Shown: positions 27,187 to 35,855, numbered from the stretch's first letter. The stretch is DNA of 48,935 nucleotides from Oscillospiraceae bacterium (GCA_017408395.1 JAFQUQ010000019.1:1-48935); one strand, 5' to 3'. Program-made: numbers and translations. Notes: a model not told the origin generated them from the sequence alone.

Positions 27187-28176
27187 TTAAAGCATTTCTG
27201 CTCTTAATTCCGCAGGACTCTTAGGTGAAAGATATGCAGGTGCAATGTCAAATACAGACTTGGCACCGCATACTCCCTCACGGGAAAGCTTTACTGCTGC
27301 CCTTGCATATGCAACAAGAATGCTTGATGTAAACTCTGGGTTTGAGCCAAGCTTCAATGAATACTCAACGATGTGGTTTGTTTCCTTGTTAAGACCTGTC
27401 TTGCCGCTTCTGATTACAAAGCCGCCGTGTGGCAGACCGCTGTGGTCACGCTGTAATTCTTCTGCTGAAATAAAGTGTACCACTGTATCATAATCAGCAA
27501 AATAGTTCGGCATTGTCTTTATCTCATTTTCAATCTTTGCCTTGTCAGCACCTTCCTTTGCAACTACAAAACATTCTCTCAGATGCTTCTGACGTGTTGT
27601 AAGCTGTGGATTTGAGCCGCTTCTTACAGCTTCTACAGCTTCATCTATCGGAATGGTATACTGTCTTGCATCAGCTACTCCGTCAATTCTTCTTATTGCA
27701 TCGGAATGTCCCTGACTTACGCCCTTGCCCCAGAAGGTATAGGTTTCGCCTTCGGGGAGGATACAGCTGCCGTAAAGACGGTTAATCGAGAACATACCAG
27801 GATCCCAGCCAACAGAAATTATGCTTACATTGCCGCCCTTCTTTGCAGCAGCATCCATTGCTTCAAAATATTCGGGGATCTTTGCGTGTGTATCAAAGCT
27901 GTCGATTGTATTGAACATCTCTGCAAGCTTCGGTCCCTGCACAGGAAGGTCTGTTGCACTGCCGCCGCAGAGAATAAGCACGTCAACGTCATTCTTATGC
28001 GCTTCAATGTCGTCCATAGCGTAAACAGGCACATCTGCTGTCAATATTTCCAGAGCAGACGGGTCACGTCTTGTAAACACGCATGCAAGCTCCATATCGG
28101 GAGTCTGTCTCAATGCAAGCTCCGTGCCCTTGCCCAGATTGCCGTAGCCAACGATACCAACACGAATTTTACTCAT
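27187..28176 (-). CDS. ddh: meso-Diaminopimelate D-dehydrogenase
   Basis: NADPH-dependent enzyme that makes meso-diaminopimelate directly from tetrahydrodipicolinate, supplying lysine and peptidoglycan. The Rossmann start IRVGIVGYGNLGKG, the segment CGGSATDLPVQGP, SFDTHAKIPEYFEAMD and SVGWDPGMFSINR match the family; 329 residues is usual. The start is set at 28176 (MSKIRVG) after GGAGGG; six extra codons upstream run into that site. Monocistronic by its flanking signals. Confidence 0.95.
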   Translation of the reverse strand: MSKIRVGIVGYGNLGKGTELALRQTPDMELACVFTRRDPSALEILTADVPVYAMDDIEAHKNDVDVLILCGGSATDLPVQGPKLAEMFNTIDSFDTHAKIPEYFEAMDAAAKKGGNVSIISVGWDPGMFSINRLYGSCILPEGETYTFWGKGVSQGHSDAIRRIDGVADARQYTIPIDEAVEAVRSGSNPQLTTRQKHLRECFVVAKEGADKAKIENEIKTMPNYFADYDTVVHFISAEELQRDHSGLPHGGFVIRSGKTGLNKETNHIVEYSLKLGSNPEFTSSILVAYARAAVKLSREGVCGAKSVFDIAPAYLSPKSPAELRAEML

Positions 28177-28228
28177 TTTATATATACCCTCCATTATGAT
28201 AAAGTATCAACACTTTTAAACATAATTA

Positions 28229-28257
28229 ATTCTAACACATTTTGCAAGATTTGAAAA
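28229..28257 (-). promoter_or_regulatory. Candidate promoter of ddh
   Basis: Minus strand TTTTCA, 17 bases, TAGAAT. Both hexamers deviate from consensus. Confidence 0.45.
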
Positions 28258-28297
28258 GAGGTTTTTCATAAAATTTCTGAAATTTAATTAAATTTGT

Positions 28298-29362
28298 TTA
28301 TTCTGCCGTATCTTCTGAAATTTCTGTCGTTTCTTCCGTCGTTTCAGATACTGTTTCAGCCTCCGTTGCTTCGGTAACGGGCATTGCTGTTGTCACTGTT
28401 TCCGTAAGCTCGGCTTCGATAGGCAGAACGCCGTCCTTTAAGATTACGATTGCCTGGCTGTTCATCTGACGGTAGCGTGTTTCAAACTTGTTTATGTTAT
28501 AGTCGATGATACCCTTCATAGGGTCGTTGAGAGTGACAAAATTGCCGTCCATATTAAAGCCTGCCAGCACAAAGCAGTGCTCGTTTATATACCAGTCAAG
28601 CTTTTCGCCTGTTTCGCTGTCGTACCAGCTTTCGTAGAACTCAGGCTCAATCATTCCGTCCGTTGCCCAGCAGATAACAGGTATACCCTGTGCAAGATAA
28701 TCATACAGCAGATCGGGATGCGCTCCCGAAATATTGTAGACGGTATAACCGCCGCCGTTATCGGCAATGTACTTATTCGCTGCCTTTTCTATGGCATTTG
28801 AAAAACAGCCGTAGCCCCTTGAAAACGGGTCGCCGATAAAGTAATCGAAAAAGCTGTCCTTGTAGACCTTGCCGTCTTCTTCCTTTACATATCCTCCCAG
28901 CGGAAGATAATCTCTTGCAAGCACCGTTTTATCAGCGTCAAAGCCGCAGTATTTAAGCATAATCGTAAGTGCGGTTATTTCACATCCCACAGGAAGCTCA
29001 GGCAGCTGTAAAATATTTTCCATATCAATATAAACAGCGTTGTTGTCATATTCCTTGCGGACACGGCTGGTGATTATGGTACGTGAAGATGATGTTTCCG
29101 AAATTTCTGACGTTTCAGAGGGTACGGTGGTGGTTTCGCTTTCTGTTCCCGTCTTTGTTTCGGAAACAGATAAAGCGGCTGTTGTTTCAGCAGCAGTTTC
29201 CGAAACGGATACCGCTTCCGTTATCTGCTCAGTATACAAGGAAACATCGTCAGGAATAGAGTCTCCGTCGTCTTCCCTGCCAAGTATAAACACAGCCACA
29301 ACCGCAGCCAGCACAGCAACACATATAACTATCACGGCAAGCCTTGTTATAAGTTCATTCAT
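28298..29362 (-). CDS. Membrane-anchored C39-like cysteine peptidase with Ser/Thr-rich linkers
   Basis: 354 residues. An N-terminal membrane anchor (about residues 7-28) is followed by a Ser/Thr/Glu-rich spacer (about 45-95), a papain-like peptidase C39_2 domain (about 108-312) and a second Thr/Glu-rich tail. The likely catalytic set is Cys127 (LPVGCEITAL), His262 (NEHCFVLAGF) and Asp280 (TLNDPMKG). The spacers resemble those of clostridial cell-surface proteins. It is expected outside the membrane. The gene lies 12 bases after a GH2 glycosidase gene and is probably co-transcribed, although that enzyme lacks an export signal. Substrate unknown. Confidence 0.82.
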   Translation of the reverse strand: MNELITRLAVIVICVAVLAAVVAVFILGREDDGDSIPDDVSLYTEQITEAVSVSETAAETTAALSVSETKTGTESETTTVPSETSEISETSSSRTIITSRVRKEYDNNAVYIDMENILQLPELPVGCEITALTIMLKYCGFDADKTVLARDYLPLGGYVKEEDGKVYKDSFFDYFIGDPFSRGYGCFSNAIEKAANKYIADNGGGYTVYNISGAHPDLLYDYLAQGIPVICWATDGMIEPEFYESWYDSETGEKLDWYINEHCFVLAGFNMDGNFVTLNDPMKGIIDYNINKFETRYRQMNSQAIVILKDGVLPIEAELTETVTTAMPVTEATEAETVSETTEETTEISEDTAE

Positions 29363-29374
29363 AACAGTACCCTC

Positions 29375-32300
29375 TTATTTTATAAATCTGAAGCTGCCGA
29401 AATCAAATTTACTGCCGGGCATAAACACAAAGCTTACATCGGTTACGCCGCTTATTTTTTCAATTTCAAACTCTCTTGCAATATATTCGTCGGAACAAGC
29501 AAATTCAAGAAGCTGGGTCTTTCTTGCACCGTTTTCTGTATAGCGGAGCTGTATGGTGTTTATTTCGTTAGGTGTTCTGCCGTAAACTTCAAGCTTGCAG
29601 GTGCCTTCTCCGAAATCCATATCAGTAAACTCAAGCACAACATTGTTGCCTATCTTTTCAACACAGCTGCCGTTTACTTCAAAGTCATCACCGTAAACAT
29701 TGTCATTATCGCCTGCGTTGAGCTGTGCATAAGCCTTTTCACACTTTACAAACTCAAAACCGCCGAAAATGCACTTTTCTGCAATAACAAAACAGATATT
29801 ATGCATACCCCTGAGCTTTGTCGGCAGAGCAAAATCATACGGTTCTGCGCTGTTCCAGCAGTTATTGTGAGGGAACATTGCAGTAATAAGCTTTACGCTG
29901 CCCTCTTCTTCAGGAACACCGTCCCAGACTTCAATCGGTATATCCCTGTTTGCACAGTTTCCGATGTAAAGGCGCAGAACTTCACTGCCTGTTTTGCCGA
30001 AATCAAACGAAGAATATCCTGCCCAGCATCTTTCTGTAAAGCCGCCGAGAGCATTGTCTTCAATAACGTTAAGAGGAATACTGCTTATGTTGTAATTACC
30101 GCCGATGGTCTTTGAATAAGGTGAGCGTACTGCTTCACCAAGACCTGTTATTTTAATAGGCACATCGGAAATTACCTGTGGGTATTCGGAGCCGTTGTTT
30201 GCATAGATGCGGAAAATACACTCTCCGTCACCCTTTGCGGTAATTATAAAATTGCCGTCCCTGTACTCTGCTGCTGCGATGTTTGTTTCTACGCCGTTTG
30301 ATTTTACAAGAGTGCAGGTAAGGTCATTATATGTAGCGTTTTCAGGGAAAATTCTGCAGATAACATCTGCTTCCGTGTGGTTTTCATCAAATTCTGCACC
30401 GCCGTTTATAACAGCTTCAATCTTTCTTACAGGAATATCCGCTTTATCTGCTGATGGTCTGATCTGAGTTACAAAAAGCTTTTCATAATCACATTCGCCC
30501 TCTGAAACAATGGTGAGCTCAGCTCCTTCAAGTCCCTGTGAGCTTATCTTTACATTAATTTCGCCCTGATTGCCGTCAGAACCGATAATTGCAAGAAGCT
30601 TACCGCTGAAAAGACGGCGGCTGTCGGTTTTATACTGCTCATAGTCGGTAGAATCGCCGTTGTCAAGTCCGAGAAGACGTCCTGCGCCGCTTACTTCTAC
30701 CTTTATTCTGTTACGTGCATTTGCAACAGGAATACCGTTTTCATCGGCAGCCCCTATTTCAACAAAACAAAGCTTTTTTCCATCGGCAGAAACCTTGTTG
30801 CAAGCTGTATAAGCCGTAACCTTTACAGCTTCTCCAAAGCTTTTCTGCGTATCCTCTGCAATTACATTACCATGTAAATCCATAGCCTTTACGGTAAGCG
30901 TACCCTTTTCATAAGGCACCTTCCATTCAGCGTGGAGAACCACACCGTTTTTATGGTCAATTTCCTTTATTCCAAGAGATTTTCCGTTTAAAAACAGCTC
31001 TGCCTTCGGTGCGTTCGTATAGGCAATAACATCAATTATCTGTCCTTCATTGAAGTCCCAGTAAGGCAGCAGATGGATCATCGGATTTGTTTTTACATCC
31101 GTCCACACAGACTGGTAGAAATAATAAATATCCTTTGGGAAACAAGCTGTATCAGCCATTCCGAAGTAGCTGTTCTTTGTGCTGTAAGGCGTTGGTTCAC
31201 CGATATAATCTATACCCGTCCAGACAAACTGTCCTGCACAGAATTTACGGTCCCTGTCCTGAATCCAGGCATCCTCTGACGGTCTGCCCCAGCCTACACA
31301 GCTGTTTGCAAGCGAGGAGCACTGATGGTCGTCGTGCGAAAGCTGCGGCATATCGGCAGGAAAATGATAAATTCCTCTGCTTCGTACAGCCGATGAAGTT
31401 TCACTGCCGTAAATAACGGTGGTCGGGTATTTTTTATGGTGGTCATCGTAGCACTTCTCGGTATAGTTGTAGCCTGAATGAACAAGCATTTCACCGATTT
31501 TCTGTGCTCTCTCCCACTCGATAAAGTTTGAACCGATAGTTACAACTGCGTTTTCTTCGGGGTCAGCCTCTCTGACATATTTTGCGAGCATTTCCGCAAT
31601 TTCATAACCGTGGTCGGAAGCGTGCGTATCGTGGATTTCATTGCCTATGCTCCACATTATCACGCTCGGATGATTACGGCAGCCCTTTACCCAGCTGAGC
31701 ACATCATCGTGAGCCGTTTCCTTAAAGAAACGGGCATTGTCAAACTCTGTCTTCGGTTCTTCCCACATATCAAAGCTTTCGGAATTTACAAGCATACCCA
31801 TTCTGTCGCAGATTTCCAGCAGCTCTCTTGAAGGCATATTATGAGATGTTCTGACAGCGTTTGCACCCATATCCTTCATAAGCTTTATCTGACGCTCCGT
31901 TGCACTGTAATTTACAGCAGAACCCAATGCGCCAAGGTCGTGATGCAGGCACACACCTTTAAGCTTCATATATTCACCGTTAAGGAAAAATCCCTCGTCG
32001 GGGTCAAATTTTATTGTACGGAAACCGAAAGTGCTCTCGCATTCGTCTGTAATGTTTCCGCCCTTTACAACCTCTGCTTTAAGTGTGTACAGGTACGGAT
32101 CATCAAGTCCCCACTTTTTATAATCGTTTACATAAAAACAGCTGTCCTGTGTTGCGAGAAGCTCATTGCCCTGTGCATCATAAACTCTGTAACGTACAAA
32201 ATCACAATCCCCTACAACCTCTGTACTGACTTTGACTTTGCCGTCCGAGCCGTCTGCGGAAATGTAAATTCCGTTATATGCAATATGTACGGGATCGGTT

Positions 32301-32728
32301 ACTGTAAGATACACATTTCTGTAAATGCCTGCGCCGGAATACCATCTGGAGTTTGGTGATTTGTGACGCACCTGCACAACAATAGTGTTCTCACCGTCCT
32401 CAACAAGGTCGGTTATGTCAAAAGCAAAGTAAGAATATCCGTAATGCCAGTCCCCTGCCTTCTTATTATTGACATAAACGGTGCTGTCCATATAAACGCC
32501 GTCGAATTCTATTCTGTAAACCTTATCACCTTTACAGCTTATATTGAACTTTTTCCTGTACCAGCCATCGCCGCTTTTATACAGATTTTCCGTGTCATAT
32601 ATAAGCCAGTCGTGCGGAATTTCAACTGCTCTGAAATCTCCTGCACAAGCCGTGGAATATTCCGTTCCGTTTTCTGTAAGATGAAATTCCCAGCCGTTAT
32701 TAAAGTTGATTGTACGCTCATTTTTCAT
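29375..32728 (-). CDS. Glycoside hydrolase family 2, beta-galactosidase type
   Basis: Large retaining glycosidase of 1117 residues. The N-terminal jelly-roll domain has VEIPHDWLIYDTENLYKSGDG, then an Ig-like domain and a TIM barrel. The acid/base glutamate is in IMWSIGNEIHD (Glu364) and the nucleophile in VIYGSETSSAV (Glu443). About 500 further residues form beta-sandwich domains, as in the longer GH2 enzymes of gut Clostridia and Bacteroides. No signal peptide is seen, so action on imported oligosaccharides is likely. Start at 32728 (MKNERTINF); the 17-residue longer reading lies upstream of the AAAGG site. Beta-glucuronidase or other GH2 activity is possible. Confidence 0.9.
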   Translation of the reverse strand: MKNERTINFNNGWEFHLTENGTEYSTACAGDFRAVEIPHDWLIYDTENLYKSGDGWYRKKFNISCKGDKVYRIEFDGVYMDSTVYVNNKKAGDWHYGYSYFAFDITDLVEDGENTIVVQVRHKSPNSRWYSGAGIYRNVYLTVTDPVHIAYNGIYISADGSDGKVKVSTEVVGDCDFVRYRVYDAQGNELLATQDSCFYVNDYKKWGLDDPYLYTLKAEVVKGGNITDECESTFGFRTIKFDPDEGFFLNGEYMKLKGVCLHHDLGALGSAVNYSATERQIKLMKDMGANAVRTSHNMPSRELLEICDRMGMLVNSESFDMWEEPKTEFDNARFFKETAHDDVLSWVKGCRNHPSVIMWSIGNEIHDTHASDHGYEIAEMLAKYVREADPEENAVVTIGSNFIEWERAQKIGEMLVHSGYNYTEKCYDDHHKKYPTTVIYGSETSSAVRSRGIYHFPADMPQLSHDDHQCSSLANSCVGWGRPSEDAWIQDRDRKFCAGQFVWTGIDYIGEPTPYSTKNSYFGMADTACFPKDIYYFYQSVWTDVKTNPMIHLLPYWDFNEGQIIDVIAYTNAPKAELFLNGKSLGIKEIDHKNGVVLHAEWKVPYEKGTLTVKAMDLHGNVIAEDTQKSFGEAVKVTAYTACNKVSADGKKLCFVEIGAADENGIPVANARNRIKVEVSGAGRLLGLDNGDSTDYEQYKTDSRRLFSGKLLAIIGSDGNQGEINVKISSQGLEGAELTIVSEGECDYEKLFVTQIRPSADKADIPVRKIEAVINGGAEFDENHTEADVICRIFPENATYNDLTCTLVKSNGVETNIAAAEYRDGNFIITAKGDGECIFRIYANNGSEYPQVISDVPIKITGLGEAVRSPYSKTIGGNYNISSIPLNVIEDNALGGFTERCWAGYSSFDFGKTGSEVLRLYIGNCANRDIPIEVWDGVPEEEGSVKLITAMFPHNNCWNSAEPYDFALPTKLRGMHNICFVIAEKCIFGGFEFVKCEKAYAQLNAGDNDNVYGDDFEVNGSCVEKIGNNVVLEFTDMDFGEGTCKLEVYGRTPNEINTIQLRYTENGARKTQLLEFACSDEYIAREFEIEKISGVTDVSFVFMPGSKFDFGSFRFIK

Positions 32729-32767
32729 ATCAATTCTGCCTTTCGCTGCAAATTTAAAATCAAAATA

Positions 32768-32776
32768 ATTATACCA
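32768..32776 (-). promoter_or_regulatory. Extended -10 promoter of the GH2/peptidase operon
   Basis: Minus strand TGGTATAAT about 40 bases before the GH2 start; no good -35. The remaining interval 32777-32907 holds upstream sequence of two divergent operons; I could not identify a convincing promoter for spoIIAA in it. Confidence 0.5.
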
Positions 32777-32907
32777 CATTCCCCCTCACTATAAATGTAT
32801 TTTTTGTTAAAAGTGCACTATTTTCGTCTTGCGACGCATATTTACATTTATTTACAACGATTTGATTTACAATAGAAATATGAAACTTTAAAACGGAGGA
32901 TAGAAAA

Positions 32908-33213
32908 ATGCCCGTAATCATTGATACTGAAGAAACGACCCTGATCGCACACATTCAAGGCGAAATCGACCACCATAATGCGGCTGAAATACGTCGTGAT
33001 ATAGACCTTGCCGCTGACAAGCACCGCCCTGTGAAGCTTGTGCTTGATTTTGATGACGTGACCTTTATGGACAGCTCAGGTATAGGTCTTGTTATGGGAA
33101 GATACAAGCTTATCAAGCCCCTCGGCGGTAAAATTCACATCATAAACACCTCTTCACAGATAAAAAAAGTTATGAAGCTGGCAGGTCTGGACAGGCTCGC
33201 TTCAATCGAATAA
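32908..33213 (+). CDS. spoIIAA: Anti-sigma F factor antagonist
   Basis: 101-residue STAS-domain protein. Unphosphorylated SpoIIAA binds SpoIIAB in the forespore and frees sigma F; SpoIIAB phosphorylates it on a serine. The phosphorylation segment FMDSSGIGLVMGRY is present (Ser56/Ser57). The start follows ACGGAGG. It is the first gene of the standard spoIIAA-spoIIAB-sigF operon, which identifies it more firmly than sequence alone, since STAS proteins are numerous. Confidence 0.93.
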   Translation: MPVIIDTEETTLIAHIQGEIDHHNAAEIRRDIDLAADKHRPVKLVLDFDDVTFMDSSGIGLVMGRYKLIKPLGGKIHIINTSSQIKKVMKLAGLDRLASIE

Positions 33214-33226
33214 AGGAGATCAGATT

Positions 33227-33676
33227 ATGGCTGTAAAAAATGAAATACACTTTTCCTTTCCCTCTGAAAGCTGCAACGAAAGAATTGCAAGAATGTGCGT
33301 TACCGCTTTCATTTCATCCCTCAATCCGTCAGTAAGCGAACTTGCAGAAATCAAAACCGCTGTTTCCGAGGCTGTTACCAACTGCATTGTCCACGGATAC
33401 CGCAACAGAAGCGGTAAAGTAGAAATACTTGTCAGGGCTTCCGATGATAACACCGTCACAATTAAAATTTCCGACCGTGGCTGCGGTATTCCCGATGTAA
33501 AAAAAGCTATGGAGCCGCTTTACACCTCTGCACCCGAGGAAGAACGTGCAGGACTGGGATTTGCTGTGATGGAGTCGTTTATGGACAAAGTTACTGTAAA
33601 AAGCGTCGTCGGCAAAGGAACTGTTATCACATTGCAGAGAAAAATACTGTCAAGTGTAGGAGCTTTACATAACTGA
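33227..33676 (+). CDS. spoIIAB: Anti-sigma F factor (serine kinase)
   Basis: 149-residue GHKL ATPase that holds sigma F inactive and phosphorylates SpoIIAA. The N-box (EIKTAVSEAVTNCIVHGY), G1 box (ISDRGCGIPD) and G2 box (EERAGLGFAVMESFMD) are intact. Start follows AAAGGAG. Thirteen bases separate it from spoIIAA and 17 from sigF. Confidence 0.95.
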   Translation: MAVKNEIHFSFPSESCNERIARMCVTAFISSLNPSVSELAEIKTAVSEAVTNCIVHGYRNRSGKVEILVRASDDNTVTIKISDRGCGIPDVKKAMEPLYTSAPEEERAGLGFAVMESFMDKVTVKSVVGKGTVITLQRKILSSVGALHN

Positions 33677-33693
33677 TTGAAAGGATATGCTGT

Positions 33694-34359
33694 ATGAACA
33701 GTTTAAAATCCGACAGATTTATTGAAGAAAATATGGGGCTTGTTCATCTGTGCGCCAACCGTTTCCGAAACAAGGGAATTGAATACGACGATTTGTACAG
33801 CGCAGGCTGCATCGGACTTATCAAGGCGGCAGGTGCTTTTGATACGGAAAGAGGTGTAAAGTTTTCGACTTATGCAGTACCTGTTATACTGGGTGAAATA
33901 AAGCGTCTTTTCCGTGACGGCGGTACGGTCAAGGTAAGCAGAAGCTTAAAAGAGCTGTCCCTGCGGCTTATGCGTATAAAGGATGATTTTCAGCTGAGAA
34001 ACGGACGTGAGCCTACCATTGACGAGCTTTGTGAAGCCTCAGAGGAAAATTACGAAGATGTTGTAGAGGCCCTTGCATCGGCAATGCCTGCATTATCGCT
34101 TACAGGTTACAGCGATGAAAATGACACAACGCAGATAGACATTGCCGTAGACCCACCCGATAATATGATGACGGAGCTGCTTTCCCTTCATCAGGCAATC
34201 GACATTCTGGAAAAGGACGATAAAATGCTTATTTTCCTGCGGTATTACAAGGATATGACCCAGACGGAAACCGCAAAAATACTGGGGATGTCCCAGGTGC
34301 AGGTTTCAAGGCGTGAAAAAAAGCTCCTGCTTAAAATGAGAAGCTTTTTATCCGATTAA
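33694..34359 (+). CDS. sigF: RNA polymerase sigma factor F (early forespore)
   Basis: 221-residue sigma-70-family factor. Region 2 (GLVHLCANRF, DDLYSAGCIGLIKAAGAFD, FSTYAVPVILGEIKRLFRDGG), region 3 (SLKELSLRLMRIKDDF) and region 4 (MLIFLRYYKDMTQTETAKILGMSQVQVSRREKKLL, landmark) are all present. It should drive the first forespore-specific genes after asymmetric division. Its place after spoIIAB separates it from the similar sigma G. Start follows GAAAGGA. Confidence 0.94.
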   Translation: MNSLKSDRFIEENMGLVHLCANRFRNKGIEYDDLYSAGCIGLIKAAGAFDTERGVKFSTYAVPVILGEIKRLFRDGGTVKVSRSLKELSLRLMRIKDDFQLRNGREPTIDELCEASEENYEDVVEALASAMPALSLTGYSDENDTTQIDIAVDPPDNMMTELLSLHQAIDILEKDDKMLIFLRYYKDMTQTETAKILGMSQVQVSRREKKLLLKMRSFLSD

Positions 34360-34388
34360 TTGACTTTATACACATTTGTTGTTATAAT
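34360..34388 (+). promoter_or_regulatory. Promoter of the zinc ribbon/EF-Tu-II/L12 gene
   Basis: TTGACT (34360-34365), 17 bases, TATAAT (34383-34388). The -35 starts at the base after the sigF stop, so the downstream gene can be expressed apart from sporulation. Confidence 0.85.
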
Positions 34389-34421
34389 TAATATTAATAA
34401 ATTTTATTTTTATGGAGAATT

Positions 34422-35015
34422 ATGACAATGAAGGTTTATAAATGCAGCTCCTGCGGTGCGGAGCTTGAATTTGAAATCGGAAGCAACATAAGTGTATGTT
34501 CATACTGCGGCACTAAAAATTCTAATGATGAGGACGGAGTTTTCATCGGCTGGAATCCCGATCTTACTAAAAACAACGCTGAGGAAAACAACCAAATTCA
34601 ATTTTCCATGGCAGCAGAAAATGTATTTTCTCCGGTCGGAAGAGGTCCTGCGGCAGTAGGTCAGATTTCCTTCGGCAGTGTAAAATTAAACGACCGTGTA
34701 AAAGTTATTTCCGATAACGGCAGCTGCACTGAATGTACGGTATCGGAAATTGAACAATTCCGTAAAAAACTCGATTTTGCCAAAAAAGGTGATTCAATCG
34801 GTCTTGTACTTTCAGACATTACCAGGCAGCAGATTTGCAAAGGTGTCATTATCATTAAGGGTGAGCTTGATATTGTACGTCTTAACAACCGCATTAAAAG
34901 CTATTACGTGCCTATCAATGACAGAGTCGGTGCAATAAATTATTATATGCAGGTTACAGGGCTTGGTCTTAAGGACGCAAAGCTCAAGGTGGACAATCTT
35001 TTTGCTGCAAAATAA
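34422..35015 (+). CDS. Zinc ribbon + EF-Tu domain II-like barrel + L7/L12 C-terminal-like protein
   Basis: 197 residues with an unusual domain order. Residues 8-29 form a four-cysteine zinc ribbon (CSSC...CSYC). Residues about 65-148 align well by eye with domain II of elongation factor Tu: ENVFSPVGRGPAAVGQISFG, KLNDRVKVI, EIEQFRKKLDFAKKGDSIGL and RQQICKGVIIIKG mirror the EF-Tu pattern. No GTPase domain is present. The last part (RVGAINYYMQVTGLGLKDAK) resembles the ITGLGLKEAK helix of ribosomal protein L7/L12. A role near the ribosome is inferred only. The start is either 34422 or the ATG at 34428; GGAG precedes both. It has its own promoter and terminator. I know no established name. Confidence 0.8.
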   Translation: MTMKVYKCSSCGAELEFEIGSNISVCSYCGTKNSNDEDGVFIGWNPDLTKNNAEENNQIQFSMAAENVFSPVGRGPAAVGQISFGSVKLNDRVKVISDNGSCTECTVSEIEQFRKKLDFAKKGDSIGLVLSDITRQQICKGVIIIKGELDIVRLNNRIKSYYVPINDRVGAINYYMQVTGLGLKDAKLKVDNLFAAK

Positions 35016-35017
35016 CA

Positions 35018-35055
35018 AAAAGCACTTCTGTATTAAACGGAAGTGCTTCTTTTTT
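35018..35055 (+). terminator. Terminator after the zinc ribbon/EF-Tu-II gene
   Basis: Arms AAGCACTTC / GAAGTGCTT with T-run; A-run on the other side lets it serve the converging AIM24-family gene. Confidence 0.9.
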
Positions 35056-35056
35056 A

Positions 35057-35131
35057 TTATTGAAAAATATCCAGAATATCTGCAGCGTCGCCTATTGCAT
35101 CAAGGATGCCTTCCCGGCGCTCACCCTTTCA
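35057..35131 (-). other. In-frame coding-like extension behind the AIM24 stop codon
   Basis: After the TGA at 35129-35131 the same frame stays open for 23 codons to a TAA at 35057-35059. The translation has protein-like character (ending ILDAIGDAADILDIFQ), as an amphipathic helix would, and the terminator begins only after it. This suggests a recent nonsense mutation, stop-codon readthrough or a sequencing error. Confidence 0.55.
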
Positions 35132-35809
35132 ATTGGATGTAACTATGTAAGGCTGAAGTGCACCTGCAAGCTTGCTGACAGGCATTGTCTGAATCCATAC
35201 GTGACCCGGACCTGTTACCTTTGTATTGAAGATACCTTCACCGCCGAAAAGTGCATTTCCTACGCCGCCTGTTGTCTGAATATCAACAGAACAGGTTGCG
35301 TCCATTAATGCAAGGTGACCTGTATCAAGAATGAGAGATTCGCCTGCTGCAAGGTCATATTCAATTGCAGAGCCGTCAATTTCAAGGAAAACTATGCCTT
35401 CACCATAAAACTTCTGCATAATGAAGCCTTCGCCGCCGAAAAGACCTGCACCAAACTTCTTCTGGAAGAAAATGCTCATTTCTACTCCCGGTGTTGATGC
35501 AAGATAAGCGGATTTCTGTGCAACAAGCTGCTTTCCGCCTGAAATCTGTACAGGAATTATTGAGCCGGGTACGGATGTTGCAAATGCAATTTCACCTGCT
35601 CCGCCCTGTGCTGTATACTTGTTCTTAAAAATGGACTCACCTGATACTGCTCTTGAAAGAAGCTTTCCAAGACCGCCGCCTGCTGTTGTTTCCATCTGCA
35701 TATTAGGTGACATCCAGGACATACCGCCCCTCTGACACTCAATTGTTTCACCTGCATCAAGCTTGCAGATAAGTACCGAAAACGGGGAACCCTTAACCTG
35801 ATAATCCAT
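35129..35809 (-). CDS. AIM24 / TIGR00266 family protein
   Basis: 226-residue beta-rich protein of the AIM24 family, which is widespread in bacteria and has no settled biochemical role. The N-terminus (CQRGGMSWMSPNMQMET) and the glycine-rich blocks GGGLGKLLSRAVSGES, AQGGAGEIAFA and GLFGGEGFIMQKF match the family. Start follows AGGAGGG. The encoded protein ends ...YIVTSN at a TGA, but the frame continues for 23 codons beyond it, so the ancestral protein was probably longer. It has a consensus promoter with a palindrome at the transcription start. Confidence 0.88.
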   Translation of the reverse strand: MDYQVKGSPFSVLICKLDAGETIECQRGGMSWMSPNMQMETTAGGGLGKLLSRAVSGESIFKNKYTAQGGAGEIAFATSVPGSIIPVQISGGKQLVAQKSAYLASTPGVEMSIFFQKKFGAGLFGGEGFIMQKFYGEGIVFLEIDGSAIEYDLAAGESLILDTGHLALMDATCSVDIQTTGGVGNALFGGEGIFNTKVTGPGHVWIQTMPVSKLAGALQPYIVTSN

Positions 35810-35829
35810 AATACCCTCCTGAAAAAATT

Positions 35830-35854
35830 AATCTGAACTTTTTAAGTTCAGATT
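35830..35854 (-). repeat. Perfect 11-base inverted repeat at the AIM24 transcription start
   Basis: AATCTGAACTT / AAGTTCAGATT around three bases, directly downstream of the -10 box. It could be an operator or a 5' mRNA hairpin; on the minus strand a T6 run follows it, so weak attenuation is also possible. Confidence 0.75.
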
Positions 35855-35855
35855 T

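Noticed and set aside
29090-29240. Low-complexity Ser/Thr/Glu stretch that might mark a frameshift
   Set aside because: The frame stays open from the membrane anchor to the peptidase domain; such spacers are common in surface proteins.
32840-32890. Possible promoter of spoIIAA
   Set aside because: TTTACA and TACAAT are present but with unsuitable spacing, and no sigma H-like AGGA...GAAT pattern was found.
35060-35308. Plus-strand ORF opposite the AIM24 3' end
   Set aside because: Shadow frame with cysteine-rich random composition; the minus-strand reading explains the region better.
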